From positions 1,922,001-1,986,000 of the forward strand of contig NZ_CP058627.1 of the NCBI RefSeq assembly GCF_013403565.1: a DNA stretch of 64,000 nucleotides, read 5' to 3'. Source of the DNA: Chitinibacter bivalviorum (GTDB taxonomy: Bacteria > Pseudomonadota > Gammaproteobacteria > Burkholderiales > Chitinibacteraceae). Under the pieces are notes generated by a model. That model was not told where the DNA came from, made no database searches, and was given only the letters and a program-made list of their open reading frames with translations. The first letter of the stretch is position 1. Each line of letters opens with the position of its first letter. Of the stretch, positions 28,342 to 36,501 are shown in pieces. The translations under genes were made by a program, and so were the position numbers.

Positions 28342-29334
28342 CTATGAGCCGTTATCATCAATTGCATCTAAAATAACCTTAGCAATGCCGTTATCCTTTA
28401 TGGCATCTACATAATGTTTAACCTTTGCCATTTCAGCTGCATTAGTTATTTTTATACTTTCGTGTAATCCAAGTGATTGAATCCGATCGCTAGCCCGACC
28501 TTCACTTAATTTCATAAGTAGTGCACACAAAGCGTAAGATAGGTATATATTTTCTTTAAACCGCTCGTTTCCGACAGTAAATAGGAATGCAGCATGCTCA
28601 AATGCATCACAATTATCATGCTCCATTGCACGTATTAAATAGGTTATTGATTTTTCGGTATCCGCTTTATCTTTATATGCATTGTAATGAATATGTGAAA
28701 TGTCATGCCCACAACCACAACCATATAATACACTTAAATAATATTCTGCTTCTCCATCTTGGGCTGATGTAGCTCGCAGTAACCACTCCTCTGCTAAATC
28801 AAAATCAATGCAGGAAAATATTTCAAGTAAAAATATTATACCGAGCGTAAGTTGGGCATGAGGATTGCCTTCTTTAGCAGAGTCTCCCACCCAATGAGCA
28901 AGAATATCATTAGCTGGCCTTTCGTTATAATATTTAGTAAAATGTTCACGGCTAATATCTAATTCCACAGCAGCTGGAATATGTCCCCATAATGCGGCAT
29001 TCAAAAAATACCTAGAAGCTAAACCACGATCATAATGTTCATATGCTTTGTTATTGAAAATTAGTCCCAAGTAGTGATTTGACAAACAAATTAAATTTGT
29101 ATCATTGGACAACCTAGAGCGTTTGAAGTGATACACAGCGTCGTTTAGATAATTATCTATATAGTATACTTCGCCTAGGATCCCATCCGCTTTTAAATTT
29201 CCGCGAGTAGTCAGCTTGTTTAGTTTTTTAATTGCAGTTATTTTATCTCCATTTTCAAGAAGACAAATGCAATTCTCTATATCATCAGAGCTATATCTAC
29301 GACTAAAAAATTTTGAATAAATGTAACTCAACAT
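28342..29334 (-). CDS. Sel1/TPR-like repeat protein, element cargo
   Basis: 330 residues made mostly of short helical repeats of Sel1/TPR type, e.g. GNLKADGILGEVYY, EGNPHAQLTLGIIFL, AQDGEAEYYLSVLYG and CDAFEHAAFLFTVG at about 36-residue spacing. No signal peptide or catalytic motif is seen, so it is probably a cytoplasmic protein-protein interaction scaffold. Strongly AT-rich, with use of rare codons relative to flanking chromosomal genes. Sel1-like proteins are frequent in defence and effector cargo of mobile elements, but no such role can be shown here. Confidence 0.65.
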   Translation of the reverse strand: MLSYIYSKFFSRRYSSDDIENCICLLENGDKITAIKKLNKLTTRGNLKADGILGEVYYIDNYLNDAVYHFKRSRLSNDTNLICLSNHYLGLIFNNKAYEHYDRGLASRYFLNAALWGHIPAAVELDISREHFTKYYNERPANDILAHWVGDSAKEGNPHAQLTLGIIFLLEIFSCIDFDLAEEWLLRATSAQDGEAEYYLSVLYGCGCGHDISHIHYNAYKDKADTEKSITYLIRAMEHDNCDAFEHAAFLFTVGNERFKENIYLSYALCALLMKLSEGRASDRIQSLGLHESIKITNAAEMAKVKHYVDAIKDNGIAKVILDAIDDNGS

Positions 29335-29545
29335 TTAAATCTAATCCAAGTAATTTATTTTCTTAAAAAATTTAAAATATAAAAATAATTATTATTTCAG
29401 GTCGCCTCTTGACTTCTATTGTCTTAAAGTGGGCTAAATGGCGCTACTTTGAATAGTGCTAATTCTAATATATCTAATGCATGAGTGATAGGCTATAAGT
29501 TACAACTACAGCAGCACTATTCTGGCAATCGAGTAGTTTCAAGTC

Positions 29546-29980
29546 TTAGTTAAGTAATTCAATATTGGCAAGTTTGAAACCTCTAGGAGCTTTACCAGAT
29601 ATACGTTTTTGATAAGGAGATATAAAGAGTGTTGCCAATTTTTCACCGTTAGGGTGTGATATTTCATAAGCATCTACAGGATGGGGGGATGCATCAGAGC
29701 CAAATGAACCAACGCGTTCATAAACAATCTTGGTTCCGTCAGGTGTACGAAGGCAACCTAGATATGCAGTACTACCAAAAATTGTCTTGCAAGGAATCGG
29801 ATTAGAAGGTGTTACGCCAAATTCGCCTTGACCGTTTGGCAGCTCATCAGCATCAACCCCATCCTCGCACATAAGGCTCATTGCTTCGAATAGCTCTTTT
29901 TGCTGCTGAAATACGGGGTCTTCATTTAGTGCATCCCATGCTGTTTTTGGTTTCTTACGGAAGATATCGAACAAACCCAT
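29546..29980 (-). CDS. Unrecognised 144-residue cytoplasmic protein, element cargo
   Basis: 144 residues starting MGLFDIFRKKPKTAWDALNED. The N-terminus resembles the short amphipathic leader seen in several small DUF proteins, and the rest is mixed alpha/beta (GSTAYLGCLRTPDGTKIVYERVG, ISHPNGEKLATLFISPYQ). No signal sequence, membrane helix or known catalytic motif. I do not recognise the family. Clear ribosome-binding site (AAAGGA) upstream on the minus strand. The 211 bases between it and the Sel1-like gene hold nothing I can name. Confidence 0.6.
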   Translation of the reverse strand: MGLFDIFRKKPKTAWDALNEDPVFQQQKELFEAMSLMCEDGVDADELPNGQGEFGVTPSNPIPCKTIFGSTAYLGCLRTPDGTKIVYERVGSFGSDASPHPVDAYEISHPNGEKLATLFISPYQKRISGKAPRGFKLANIELLN

Positions 29981-30298
29981 ACAACATCCTTTAGTCAGTT
30001 AATTTCAAATATACTTACACAGGTTTATCTTTTTATTTGTCATGCCTGACCTACTCTCTAGGGTCAAGCTAGATAAAAACAGCAAGCATGGATGATTAGT
30101 TTACACCGATGTGTTAAATGCTAACACCAACCTTCGCTTACCAGTGGCGAAATTGGTAAGAGAGCTAAGTACATTTCATTTACTTAGCTCAAACTTGAAC
30201 AAGAATTCAAAATAAGTTTCGCGATATCAAATCGCGTTGAGTCTGATCCAATAATTTTTGCTTAAAAATAGCTAGCATGGATGTGCGAATTTCTAGAA
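29981..30298. other. Intergenic stretch with an inverted repeat
   Basis: 318 bases between two minus-strand element genes. It contains a 9-bp inverted repeat GAGCTAAGT/ACTTAGCTC (30162-30170 with 30182-30190) without a T-run; it may be a terminator for the helicase gene or an operator. No gene seen. Confidence 0.4.
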
Positions 30299-31708
30299 TT
30301 AAAATGGAATTGCGCATGGATCCAGCTGCATCAAATTGACACGCCTTCGCCTCCTGTCGCAATAATTACTTCCATTGCTCCATGCATCACCTTTGATGAT
30401 TCGGTTGGTGCTTTCGGTAAATTCAGCGCCACTTTCTTTAAAATATGCCGCAATTCTTGACCAAAACTCTTTCTGCGAGACTGGGCTATTTCCGTTTGCT
30501 TTGCACCAACCGATGTAAGATCTATCAAATTTCTGATTAGCTTCATAGTGCCCTTCATCGTTCAAGAATTTTTCATCGCACTTGTAGAAGCCTTGCTTCC
30601 ATTCATACCTCATAGGTGATCGCATACTAACAATTAACCCTGTGTCTTTAATCCATGATCTGACACTGTCTGTGCTAGTTTTTGCTTCCTCAATAGCATC
30701 ATGAACTGCTTTAGGTACGATGAATTGCCCTCTCTTGATTAACTGAATCAGGCCTTCAATTGCCCAATTCAATACTACATTCAGCTCGTTTGTAATAATA
30801 TTTTTTGCTAACAATGGATCTGGTTTTTCAATTTTGGCATTGAAAGGGATGATCTGTTGCCTTCTCCAAAATCCATTCGACTGATCCTTCACCTTTGGGA
30901 AATGGTTCGCGCAAACAATGAATTTTCGATGCGATGCATACGAAACTGGATCTTTATACAAAATCTTTACCTCTACAACACCACCTGATATGAGCATTTT
31001 CAATTTTTGTTCATTAATGCCACTTTTTGGAACTTCGTCCGAGAAGCACAAACTTGCACCGATGACATTTGGTAAATGCTGCGGATCCAATCTATCCAAT
31101 TCGAGTGCACATGTTTTTTGGTGTAACTGGCAAACAATATCGAGTAGTGTTGACTTGCCATTTTTTCCTGATCCTAACCAAAGCTGCATAACTTGATAAT
31201 TGAGCTTGCTTTGTAAGGAATAGCCGATGTACTCCTGCACCAACTGCCTGATCTCAGTATCAGGTAAAATCTGCTCGATGAACTTCTGAAATTTACTACC
31301 TTCAAAGTTACGCTTCTCATCGAAGTCGCAATTAATCGCATAAGTCATTGCACGGTTTTTGTCTGGTGGCATTAGGGATTTAACGCCCATTGCATCGCCT
31401 TCGCAGCCAACAGCAATATATTGAGTCTCAGTTGGGATGCATGCGTCCGTTATTTGAGATATCGGTAGCTTTGGTAGGAATGCCCTTAATAGGGCTGTAC
31501 ATGCTCGTGCTTTATTTGCCGTAGCTTTATCTCGAAAATTTTCAATTAAGAAGTTCAATGCTGCATTTTCAAGATTGAGTTGAGTTTGAGCCTGATAATG
31601 GCTTCCTGTCCATTTATATACGACTCCACCTGTAGTGTAATACTCGCTCTCCTTTAGCGTTTTAGCAAACTGCAAGTCAATTGATTCTCTGGTAACTTTA
31701 TTTTTCAT
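30299..31708 (-). CDS. D5/P4-type SF3 helicase (phage/plasmid primase-helicase C-terminal type)
   Basis: 469 residues. A D5_N-like region (about 60-165) precedes an SF3 helicase AAA+ core with Walker A GSGKNGKST (179-187), Walker B-like SLCFSDEVPK, and the downstream FIVCANHFPKVKDQSNGFWRR box typical of P4/poxvirus-D5 helicases. No N-terminal primase (AEP/Toprim) domain is present, so priming must come from another protein. It would drive replication of the excised element. Good ribosome-binding site AAGGAG before the ATG. The upstream 216-residue gene is probably its partner in the same transcript. Confidence 0.87.
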   Translation of the reverse strand: MKNKVTRESIDLQFAKTLKESEYYTTGGVVYKWTGSHYQAQTQLNLENAALNFLIENFRDKATANKARACTALLRAFLPKLPISQITDACIPTETQYIAVGCEGDAMGVKSLMPPDKNRAMTYAINCDFDEKRNFEGSKFQKFIEQILPDTEIRQLVQEYIGYSLQSKLNYQVMQLWLGSGKNGKSTLLDIVCQLHQKTCALELDRLDPQHLPNVIGASLCFSDEVPKSGINEQKLKMLISGGVVEVKILYKDPVSYASHRKFIVCANHFPKVKDQSNGFWRRQQIIPFNAKIEKPDPLLAKNIITNELNVVLNWAIEGLIQLIKRGQFIVPKAVHDAIEEAKTSTDSVRSWIKDTGLIVSMRSPMRYEWKQGFYKCDEKFLNDEGHYEANQKFDRSYIGWCKANGNSPVSQKEFWSRIAAYFKESGAEFTESTNRIIKGDAWSNGSNYCDRRRRRVNLMQLDPCAIPF

Positions 31709-31799
31709 AATATATATCTCCTTGTGGTTTAATTATTGTTCGATATTCATTTAAATTCTTAATGGTTGCATCTTATCTAATTACTGCATCCATTCTTAC

Positions 31800-32450
31800 T
31801 TATTGCTCGTGTTTCATAAATCTTGTAAAAAACAATTTTGGCGGCAAGATCAATTGCTCTCTAAACGATTTGTCCGCCGTTGCTGTGCGAGTTTTAACTA
31901 ATTCGGATTTTTGTTCTTTGAGCAAATGGAAGCCGGGCAATTTACCGATTCTATCAAGTATGAATTGCATTTTGCTCTTGCTGTGCTGGTGAGACTTAAT
32001 CGTATTGACTAATAGTCCATAGGTTTTTTCATTCAATTGCCAGCTATAGCTGTATTTATTATCAGATGACCTATAATATTTTCTAAGTTCATACCTGCCG
32101 AACGCATTTAGTCTTTTAATTGGATATAGAAACTCCTCCTTCCATATACCAATTTCTTTGTTGCCACCACTAACCAATATTATCCATTTTGCTTTTGGCA
32201 TATTGGCGGTCTTAACGAATGCCAGCCATGTGCCAGCAATTCCTAATTTCTTATTTCTGCATTTTTGTACATGACTGGCACAGCAGCTAAATTTTTCATG
32301 CATCTTGATCATGAACGCATTAATTTTTTCTTCGTCTATTTCGCCCTCTATAAAATGTGAATAACCTCTTGATGCCTGTAGTTGAATTGCTTGCAAGAAT
32401 ACGGCTACTGATCTGAATATTTTTGGCTGATATGTGGTTTTTTGCTCCAT
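31800..32450 (-). CDS. Unrecognised 216-residue basic protein, likely replication partner
   Basis: 216 residues, Lys/Arg-rich, with no signal peptide. Cysteines cluster around CCASHVQKCRNKK (about 56-68). The segment IGIWKEEFLYPIKRLNAFGRYELRKYY and the basic C-terminus suggest nucleic-acid binding. No family recognised. It has a near-perfect ribosome-binding site (AAGGAGG) and lies 91 bases upstream of the SF3 helicase on the same strand, so a role in origin recognition or priming is a reasonable guess only. Confidence 0.6.
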   Translation of the reverse strand: MEQKTTYQPKIFRSVAVFLQAIQLQASRGYSHFIEGEIDEEKINAFMIKMHEKFSCCASHVQKCRNKKLGIAGTWLAFVKTANMPKAKWIILVSGGNKEIGIWKEEFLYPIKRLNAFGRYELRKYYRSSDNKYSYSWQLNEKTYGLLVNTIKSHQHSKSKMQFILDRIGKLPGFHLLKEQKSELVKTRTATADKSFREQLILPPKLFFTRFMKHEQ

Positions 32451-32635
32451 GTGACTCCTCCTTATTTGATGAAAATTAGTATATGTGTGATTTCACCAAA
32501 TAATCGAACTCACGCATAAAAATAATGCGAAATTTCACAACTGATAAGAACACCATAATAATGTTACATAGAATCAGGAGATTGAATTTCATTGTCTATA
32601 CTATTTGCCACTAAATGAAAGCTAACATCGAAGTA

Positions 32636-32660
32636 AATCCTGATTTGCCAAATCGGGATT
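32636..32660 (+). repeat. 11-bp-stem hairpin at the 5' edge of the structured RNA region
   Basis: AATCCTGATTT and AAATCGGGATT pair with a 3-base loop (one T:G). It could be a terminator of convergent transcription or an operator upstream of the RNA. Confidence 0.6.
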
Positions 32661-32669
32661 AAGTAATTG

Positions 32670-33505
32670 ACTTAGCCAGTCAATGAAAATTCTCTTGCCG
32701 AAGCGTAGTGCATCTAATAGTGCTCGCTACGCTACGACCGGCGCTGGACGGCTGAAATGCTGTCTTTCGACCGAATACACATGAATGTTGGGCGACGAGG
32801 AAACGGCTGCTCTGGTGACAGATGCAGACCTGATAAGGTATGAAACTCCGTGAAGTCGGAGCTGTGGGGCCTTGGGAAACTGGGCAACGCATGCGGCACG
32901 TGTGGGCTGATGAGCTGCGAGTAATCGTAGAGGGTTCGGAGGTGAAAACTGGAAGAATCGGCACTTCGAGAAATTGAAGGTCTCTGGATAGCTTAAGCAT
33001 GAAGTTGCACCCTTCGAGGGTGCATTGCCGAGACTATGATTGCGTTTAAGGAAATGGTGTTGAAGTCAACAGATGAGTAAGGGAGCCGTTCGTAACATTG
33101 GGCCTCTGAAATACGCAGAGTGTGTGAGTCACACTAATTTGTTGATGGAGCCAGACGCTAAATAGTCGCATGTAGTCTTTATCTAACTCGGGAGCCTCCT
33201 AGCTTGCGCTGGACACTGGTTGGCACCAGTGAATGCAAGAAGGAGGGGGAGAATTTTTGAGTACCGTTCATTGTGATATGAATATTGTTTGTGCAACTTT
33301 CACAAGTGCAAACAAGATACCTGCGACGCAGGATTACAACTTGGCCGTTGTAGTGGGAAAGAAAATGGCAAGAGAGAATCGATGTTCTGTTGTACGGAAA
33401 AATTGCTTGGCGGTAGTTTTTCTTAATTTGATAGCGTGGTAGCTATCAAATAGTTTGCAAGTAATGGCATGGCAACTTTAAAGCCCGAGGAATTCCTCGG
33501 GCTTT
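32670..33505 (+). ncRNA. Candidate large structured RNA (~830 nt), class unknown
   Basis: No credible protein frame, but a dense run of local hairpins on the plus strand. Three stems are closed by GNRA loops: CTGCGA-GTAA-TCGTAG (32915-32930), CTTCGA-GAAA-TTGAAG (32964-32979) and GGT-GAAA-ACT (32941-32950). Others are CTCCG/CGGAG near 32846-32861, TGCACCC/GGGTGCA (33006-33024), a three-part nested stem at 33195-33246 (CCTCC/GGAGG, CTTGC/GCAAG, CACTGG/CCAGTG), CCTGCG/CGCAGG near 33320, TTTGATAGC/GCTATCAAA (33427-33450), and a strong final palindrome (33480-33505) like a terminator. A TTGACT box (32667-32672) may be the -35. Size and location at a mobile-element end recall giant ornate RNAs (GOLLD/ROOL type); an ORF-less group II intron is the main alternative, but I see no domain V. 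Exact ends are uncertain. Confidence 0.6.
33480..33505 (+). terminator. Palindromic terminator at the 3' end of the RNA region
   Basis: AAAGCCCGAGG/CCTCGGGCTTT, 11-bp stem with AATT loop. Symmetric, so it could act in both directions. Confidence 0.85.
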
Positions 33506-33619
33506 ATTCAATTGTTGCGGAACATTTTGATGTACTTATTGACTCAATGGAGAAGCAAGAGAAGTAAGTCCCCGTCGCGGACTGCGACTGAAAACACCGT
33601 GCCGTAGGCACTAGAAATC

Positions 33620-33640
33620 ATCAACACGTAATCTGAACAT
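33620..33640 (-). repeat. Right terminal inverted repeat of the integrative element
   Basis: Reverse complement of 25547-25567 except for one central base. Small hairpins GTGCC/GGCAC (33599-33611) and GTCGC/GCGAC (33571-33585) lie just inside. Confidence 0.85.
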
Positions 33641-33647
33641 GCCCCAA

Positions 33648-33989
33648 CTAAGCCACAGTAATTTCCAACACCTGCATTTCCTCACCCGCCGTCACCAGCA
33701 AATCAAATCCGCCACATTGCGGGCAGGGAAAACCGATTTTTTCCAACGCAACTTCTTGCTGACAATCATTGCAACGCGCTTGCCCGGGCGTTTGTTCGAC
33801 TTCAAATATTGCATCGGCAAGCAAGGTCTGGCGTGCAGCCAGCTCACAGCAAAATTGCAAGGTATCGGCGTCGACGTGCGCCAGCGCACCAATGCCAAGG
33901 CGCACCCGGCCGACACGCTGGGCGCGTGCTTTGAGCGCGGCCGATTCAACAATGCGGATCACATTTTCAGCAAGGCTCAGTTCATGCAT
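33648..33989 (-). CDS. hypA: Hydrogenase nickel-delivery protein HypA
   Basis: 113 residues. The N-terminal MHE provides the nickel site (His2), and the zinc site has CxxC pairs Cys73/Cys76 and Cys89/Cys92. HypA loads nickel together with HypB into the hydrogenase large subunit. Start ATG 33989 is preceded by GAGGA. The stop TAG at 33650-33648 lies inside the 9-bp direct repeat that bounds the integrative element, so the coding sequence is intact but the natural link to hypB is broken. Divergent from the structural operon. Confidence 0.96.
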   Translation of the reverse strand: MHELSLAENVIRIVESAALKARAQRVGRVRLGIGALAHVDADTLQFCCELAARQTLLADAIFEVEQTPGQARCNDCQQEVALEKIGFPCPQCGGFDLLVTAGEEMQVLEITVA

Positions 33990-34571
33990 AGCTCAGTCCT
34001 CGAAAAGCCCATGTGAGTGAGCTTAGCGTAGCAAGTCATTGCGGCTTAACAATTGCGCCAAATCAGTAATGTCACTTCAGCGATCATGCTCGACGCACAC
34101 CTCATCCAAACACTCACACTTCGCACAATCAATCGTTGCGAAATTGACACACGCTCTTCAGTCATCGTGTTAATCAATAGCAAACAGGCCTGCACAGCGC
34201 ACTGCATTTGAGATTACCACCAAATAGGTAGATCCAATGACAATCAGCCCAATTGCCAAAAATCAAAAAATGGCGTCTCGCAAAATTTAAACATCAGATT
34301 GTTTGACTTCGCACAAGCTGCCAGAAAAATGTAGCCCTACACTTTTCACTACAAAAGACAGTTTCTGGCATGTACCAGAGATTGCACAACACAACAGTGG
34401 AAGAGTGGAAGTCGTTGTAACACATAGGAATTTTCAACACCGCCAAAGACTGAGCCTACGCTCATCGCGGATGAATTCCTCATCGGATCATCACGCGCTC
34501 TCGCAGCGTGGCTTGATCCCACTTTCCTTTTCCGGCGATGTCTCTGCGTGAAATGAAAGGCTCGTGGACTT
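33990..34571. promoter_or_regulatory. Divergent control region between hypA and the hydrogenase structural operon
   Basis: 582 gene-free bases. It contains a 9-bp inverted repeat TGCCAGAAA/TTTCTGGCA (34319-34327 with 34362-34370) that partly overlaps a second small palindrome TCTGG/CCAGA (34365-34380); these are candidate regulator-binding sites. I looked for sigma-54 -24/-12 pairs and FNR boxes and found none with correct spacing. The ribosome-binding site for the first structural gene is weak. Confidence 0.45.
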
Positions 34572-36485
34572 ATGAAACTTAAGAACTACAAGGCATGCGT
34601 GTGCAACCTCTGCGGCACGGGGTGCGGACAGTTTCTCAAGACGGATGGCAAGAAAGTCTTTGGTGTCGCCCCGCTGATTGCTCATCCGGTGAGTAAGGGC
34701 AAGCTCTGTATTCGGGGCTGGCATTCCAATGAGCTACTTAGCACCAATGAGCGAATTACCCAGCCGATGATTCGCGAACATGGCCAGCTACGAGCGGCCA
34801 GCTACGAAGAAGCCATCGCGCTCGTCACTAAGCGCATGCAGCAATTTAACGGCGCGGCAGGTGAGATCGGTATTCTGGCCTCAGCCAGATCATCCAATGA
34901 AGATGGCTACACGCTGGCCCGCCTAGCGCATGAGGTTTTCAATACCCGCATTCAGGGGATAGGCGCCGAAGCAGGCCACCGCAAAAGTATGGCGTCCTTG
35001 GAGCATGCGTTTGGTTACCCCGGCGCGCATGGCACGCTGACCAGCATTGATCAGGCAGATTATATCTTGGTGGTCGGCACCGACATTACCCGCCAAAACC
35101 CCATCATCGGCGGCAATATTCATGCGGCGCGCCGCCGTGGTGCTCGCGTTGTGACCTTATCGAGCTCTCGCACCCAGATCGCCAAGCTCTCGACCAAACA
35201 CTTCCAGCAAAAACCGGGCACCAAAGGCTTACTCGTCAATGCGCTGGCCAAAGCCTTGCTGGCGATCCGCACCGTGAATCACGATCGGCGCGCCAATATC
35301 GATTTGATGGCGGGTTATGCCGAATATGTGGCGGCACTGCGCAGCATTTCATCAGTAGCGCTGGAGCGCGCCAGCGGCATTCGCTACGAAGAAATCGAGG
35401 AAGAAGCCAAACATTTGGAGCAAGCGAAATCGATTGTAATTTTGTTCTCCAGCGGGATTTCCGGCCTTGATCGCCCAACGATCGATGCGATTACCAATCT
35501 GGCTCTGCTTACCGATCGGATGGATCATGAAAATTCGGCGGTCATCCCTGTGGCGGGGATTAGCAATTTGCAGGGCAGCTTTGATATGGGCATCTCGGGC
35601 GAGCTGGGCAATAGCGTCTTTAAGGCGCTGGCCGAGCCTGATTCAACGATCAAAGCGCTGTTTGTGATTGATCACGACGATGGGATTATTCGCGATAAAG
35701 ATCGCATCGCCCAACTCGATTTTGTCGTGTATTCCTGTGCGTATAAAAGCGCCTTTATGGATTTGGCCGACGTGATCTTCCCGCTGCCGGCTTATAACGA
35801 AACCGATGGTACATATACGGCATCTGATAAACGCGTACAGATCACCCATAAAAATGTCGAAAACCCCAACGGGGTATTGCCCGGCTGGGCTTTATTTCAA
35901 ATGATCGCAGAGCAATACGGTGCATCATGGGGCTATCAGGACGCGGCGGGAGTCTTTACTGATATTGCCGAGCATGTCGCCGGCTATGCCGAACTTAATC
36001 ATGACCGGCTCAGCAAAGGGTTTGGTCTGCATTGGGATCCGAAAGCTTTTGCCAGCTCGCGCAAACGCAAATTCAACGCCATCAATATCGAATATTGGGA
36101 ATCGCCCACCACGCCCGAATTCCCATTCGCGCTGATGATTGGTAAGGCGCAGCACTATTGGCATCAAAACAATCTGATGCGCAAAACCATCGTACCGCGC
36201 CGCGAATACGACCAAACGCTGTGGCTGTACCCACAAGGCTATATCGAGATTTCACCCGATGATGCCGCGCATTTGAAAGTGCGTGACAAATGGCTGGTGA
36301 ATGTCTGCTCCAGCACCGGCACCTGTATGAAGATCGCGGTCAAGGTCTGCCCCGATGTGCAAGACGGCACCGCCTATATCCCGTACTTCATCAAGAACAT
36401 GATTTCCGATTTTCTGCTGCCGTATGAAAACGCCTATGCAGCCGGTGAAGAAAGCGTGGTTCCAATCAAAATCCAAGAAGCATGA
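34572..36485 (+). CDS. FdhF-like molybdopterin oxidoreductase-fold subunit lacking the formate active site
   Basis: 637 residues related to formate dehydrogenase H. The N-terminal [4Fe-4S] ligands are present (Cys11, Cys14, Cys18, Cys46; an extra Cys9). The Sec/Cys that binds Mo aligns without gaps to Gly135 in GAEAGHRKS (E. coli FdhF has U-H at this point; the His is kept as His136). The catalytic Arg of FdhF (NPVRGQNN) aligns to Ala329 in IPVAGISN. The electron-relay Lys after the last cluster Cys is Arg (LCIRG). A molybdenum enzyme acting on formate is therefore unlikely; like NuoG it may serve as an electron-conducting scaffold. First gene of the hydrogenase operon, 16 bases before the HydB-like gene. 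Confidence 0.82.
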   Translation: MKLKNYKACVCNLCGTGCGQFLKTDGKKVFGVAPLIAHPVSKGKLCIRGWHSNELLSTNERITQPMIREHGQLRAASYEEAIALVTKRMQQFNGAAGEIGILASARSSNEDGYTLARLAHEVFNTRIQGIGAEAGHRKSMASLEHAFGYPGAHGTLTSIDQADYILVVGTDITRQNPIIGGNIHAARRRGARVVTLSSSRTQIAKLSTKHFQQKPGTKGLLVNALAKALLAIRTVNHDRRANIDLMAGYAEYVAALRSISSVALERASGIRYEEIEEEAKHLEQAKSIVILFSSGISGLDRPTIDAITNLALLTDRMDHENSAVIPVAGISNLQGSFDMGISGELGNSVFKALAEPDSTIKALFVIDHDDGIIRDKDRIAQLDFVVYSCAYKSAFMDLADVIFPLPAYNETDGTYTASDKRVQITHKNVENPNGVLPGWALFQMIAEQYGASWGYQDAAGVFTDIAEHVAGYAELNHDRLSKGFGLHWDPKAFASSRKRKFNAINIEYWESPTTPEFPFALMIGKAQHYWHQNNLMRKTIVPRREYDQTLWLYPQGYIEISPDDAAHLKVRDKWLVNVCSSTGTCMKIAVKVCPDVQDGTAYIPYFIKNMISDFLLPYENAYAAGEESVVPIKIQEA

Positions 36486-36501
36486 GCGGCGAGGCTAAAT
36501 C

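Larger units (their letters stand above)
25534..33652. mobile_element. Serine-recombinase integrative element inserted between hypA and hypB
   Basis: About 8.1 kb. The edges carry a 9-bp direct repeat CCAACTAAG (25534-25542 and 33644-33652); the right copy overlaps the hypA stop codon. Just inside lie inverted termini: a 21-bp arm (25547-25567 and 33620-33640, one mismatch), then TTACTTCTCTTG (25712-25723; reverse strand 33567-33556) and AATAAGTACAT (25739-25749; reverse strand 33540-33530) with the same 15-base gap at both ends. The left end holds about 92 extra bases, which look like an inserted repeat module. Contents: large serine recombinase, two unknown cargo genes, a D5-type helicase with partner, and a structured RNA region. 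Composition is AT-rich compared with both flanks. Confidence 0.8.

Noticed and set aside
32680..33000. 106-codon minus-strand open frame opposite the RNA region
   Set aside because: Ser/Arg/Cys-rich antisense-type composition and it runs across several hairpins; best explained as the complement of structured RNA.
33233..33442. 69-codon plus-strand open frame
   Set aside because: Overlaps the nested stem arm and other hairpins of the RNA candidate; the AGGAGGGGGAG near its start is one side of a stem.
32670..33505. Group II intron as explanation of the structured region
   Set aside because: No GTGYG 5' end, no reverse transcriptase and no domain V hairpin with catalytic triad found by eye; kept as an alternative only.
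33990..34571. Sigma-54 promoter or FNR box upstream of hypA or the structural operon
   Set aside because: TGGCAT...TTGCAC at 34367-34387 has the wrong spacing (15 instead of 10 between GG and GC); no TTGAT-N4-ATCAA match found.
34572..36485. In-frame TGA selenocysteine codon in the FdhF-like gene
   Set aside because: The Sec position is a normal Gly codon and no internal TGA or SECIS-like hairpin follows.
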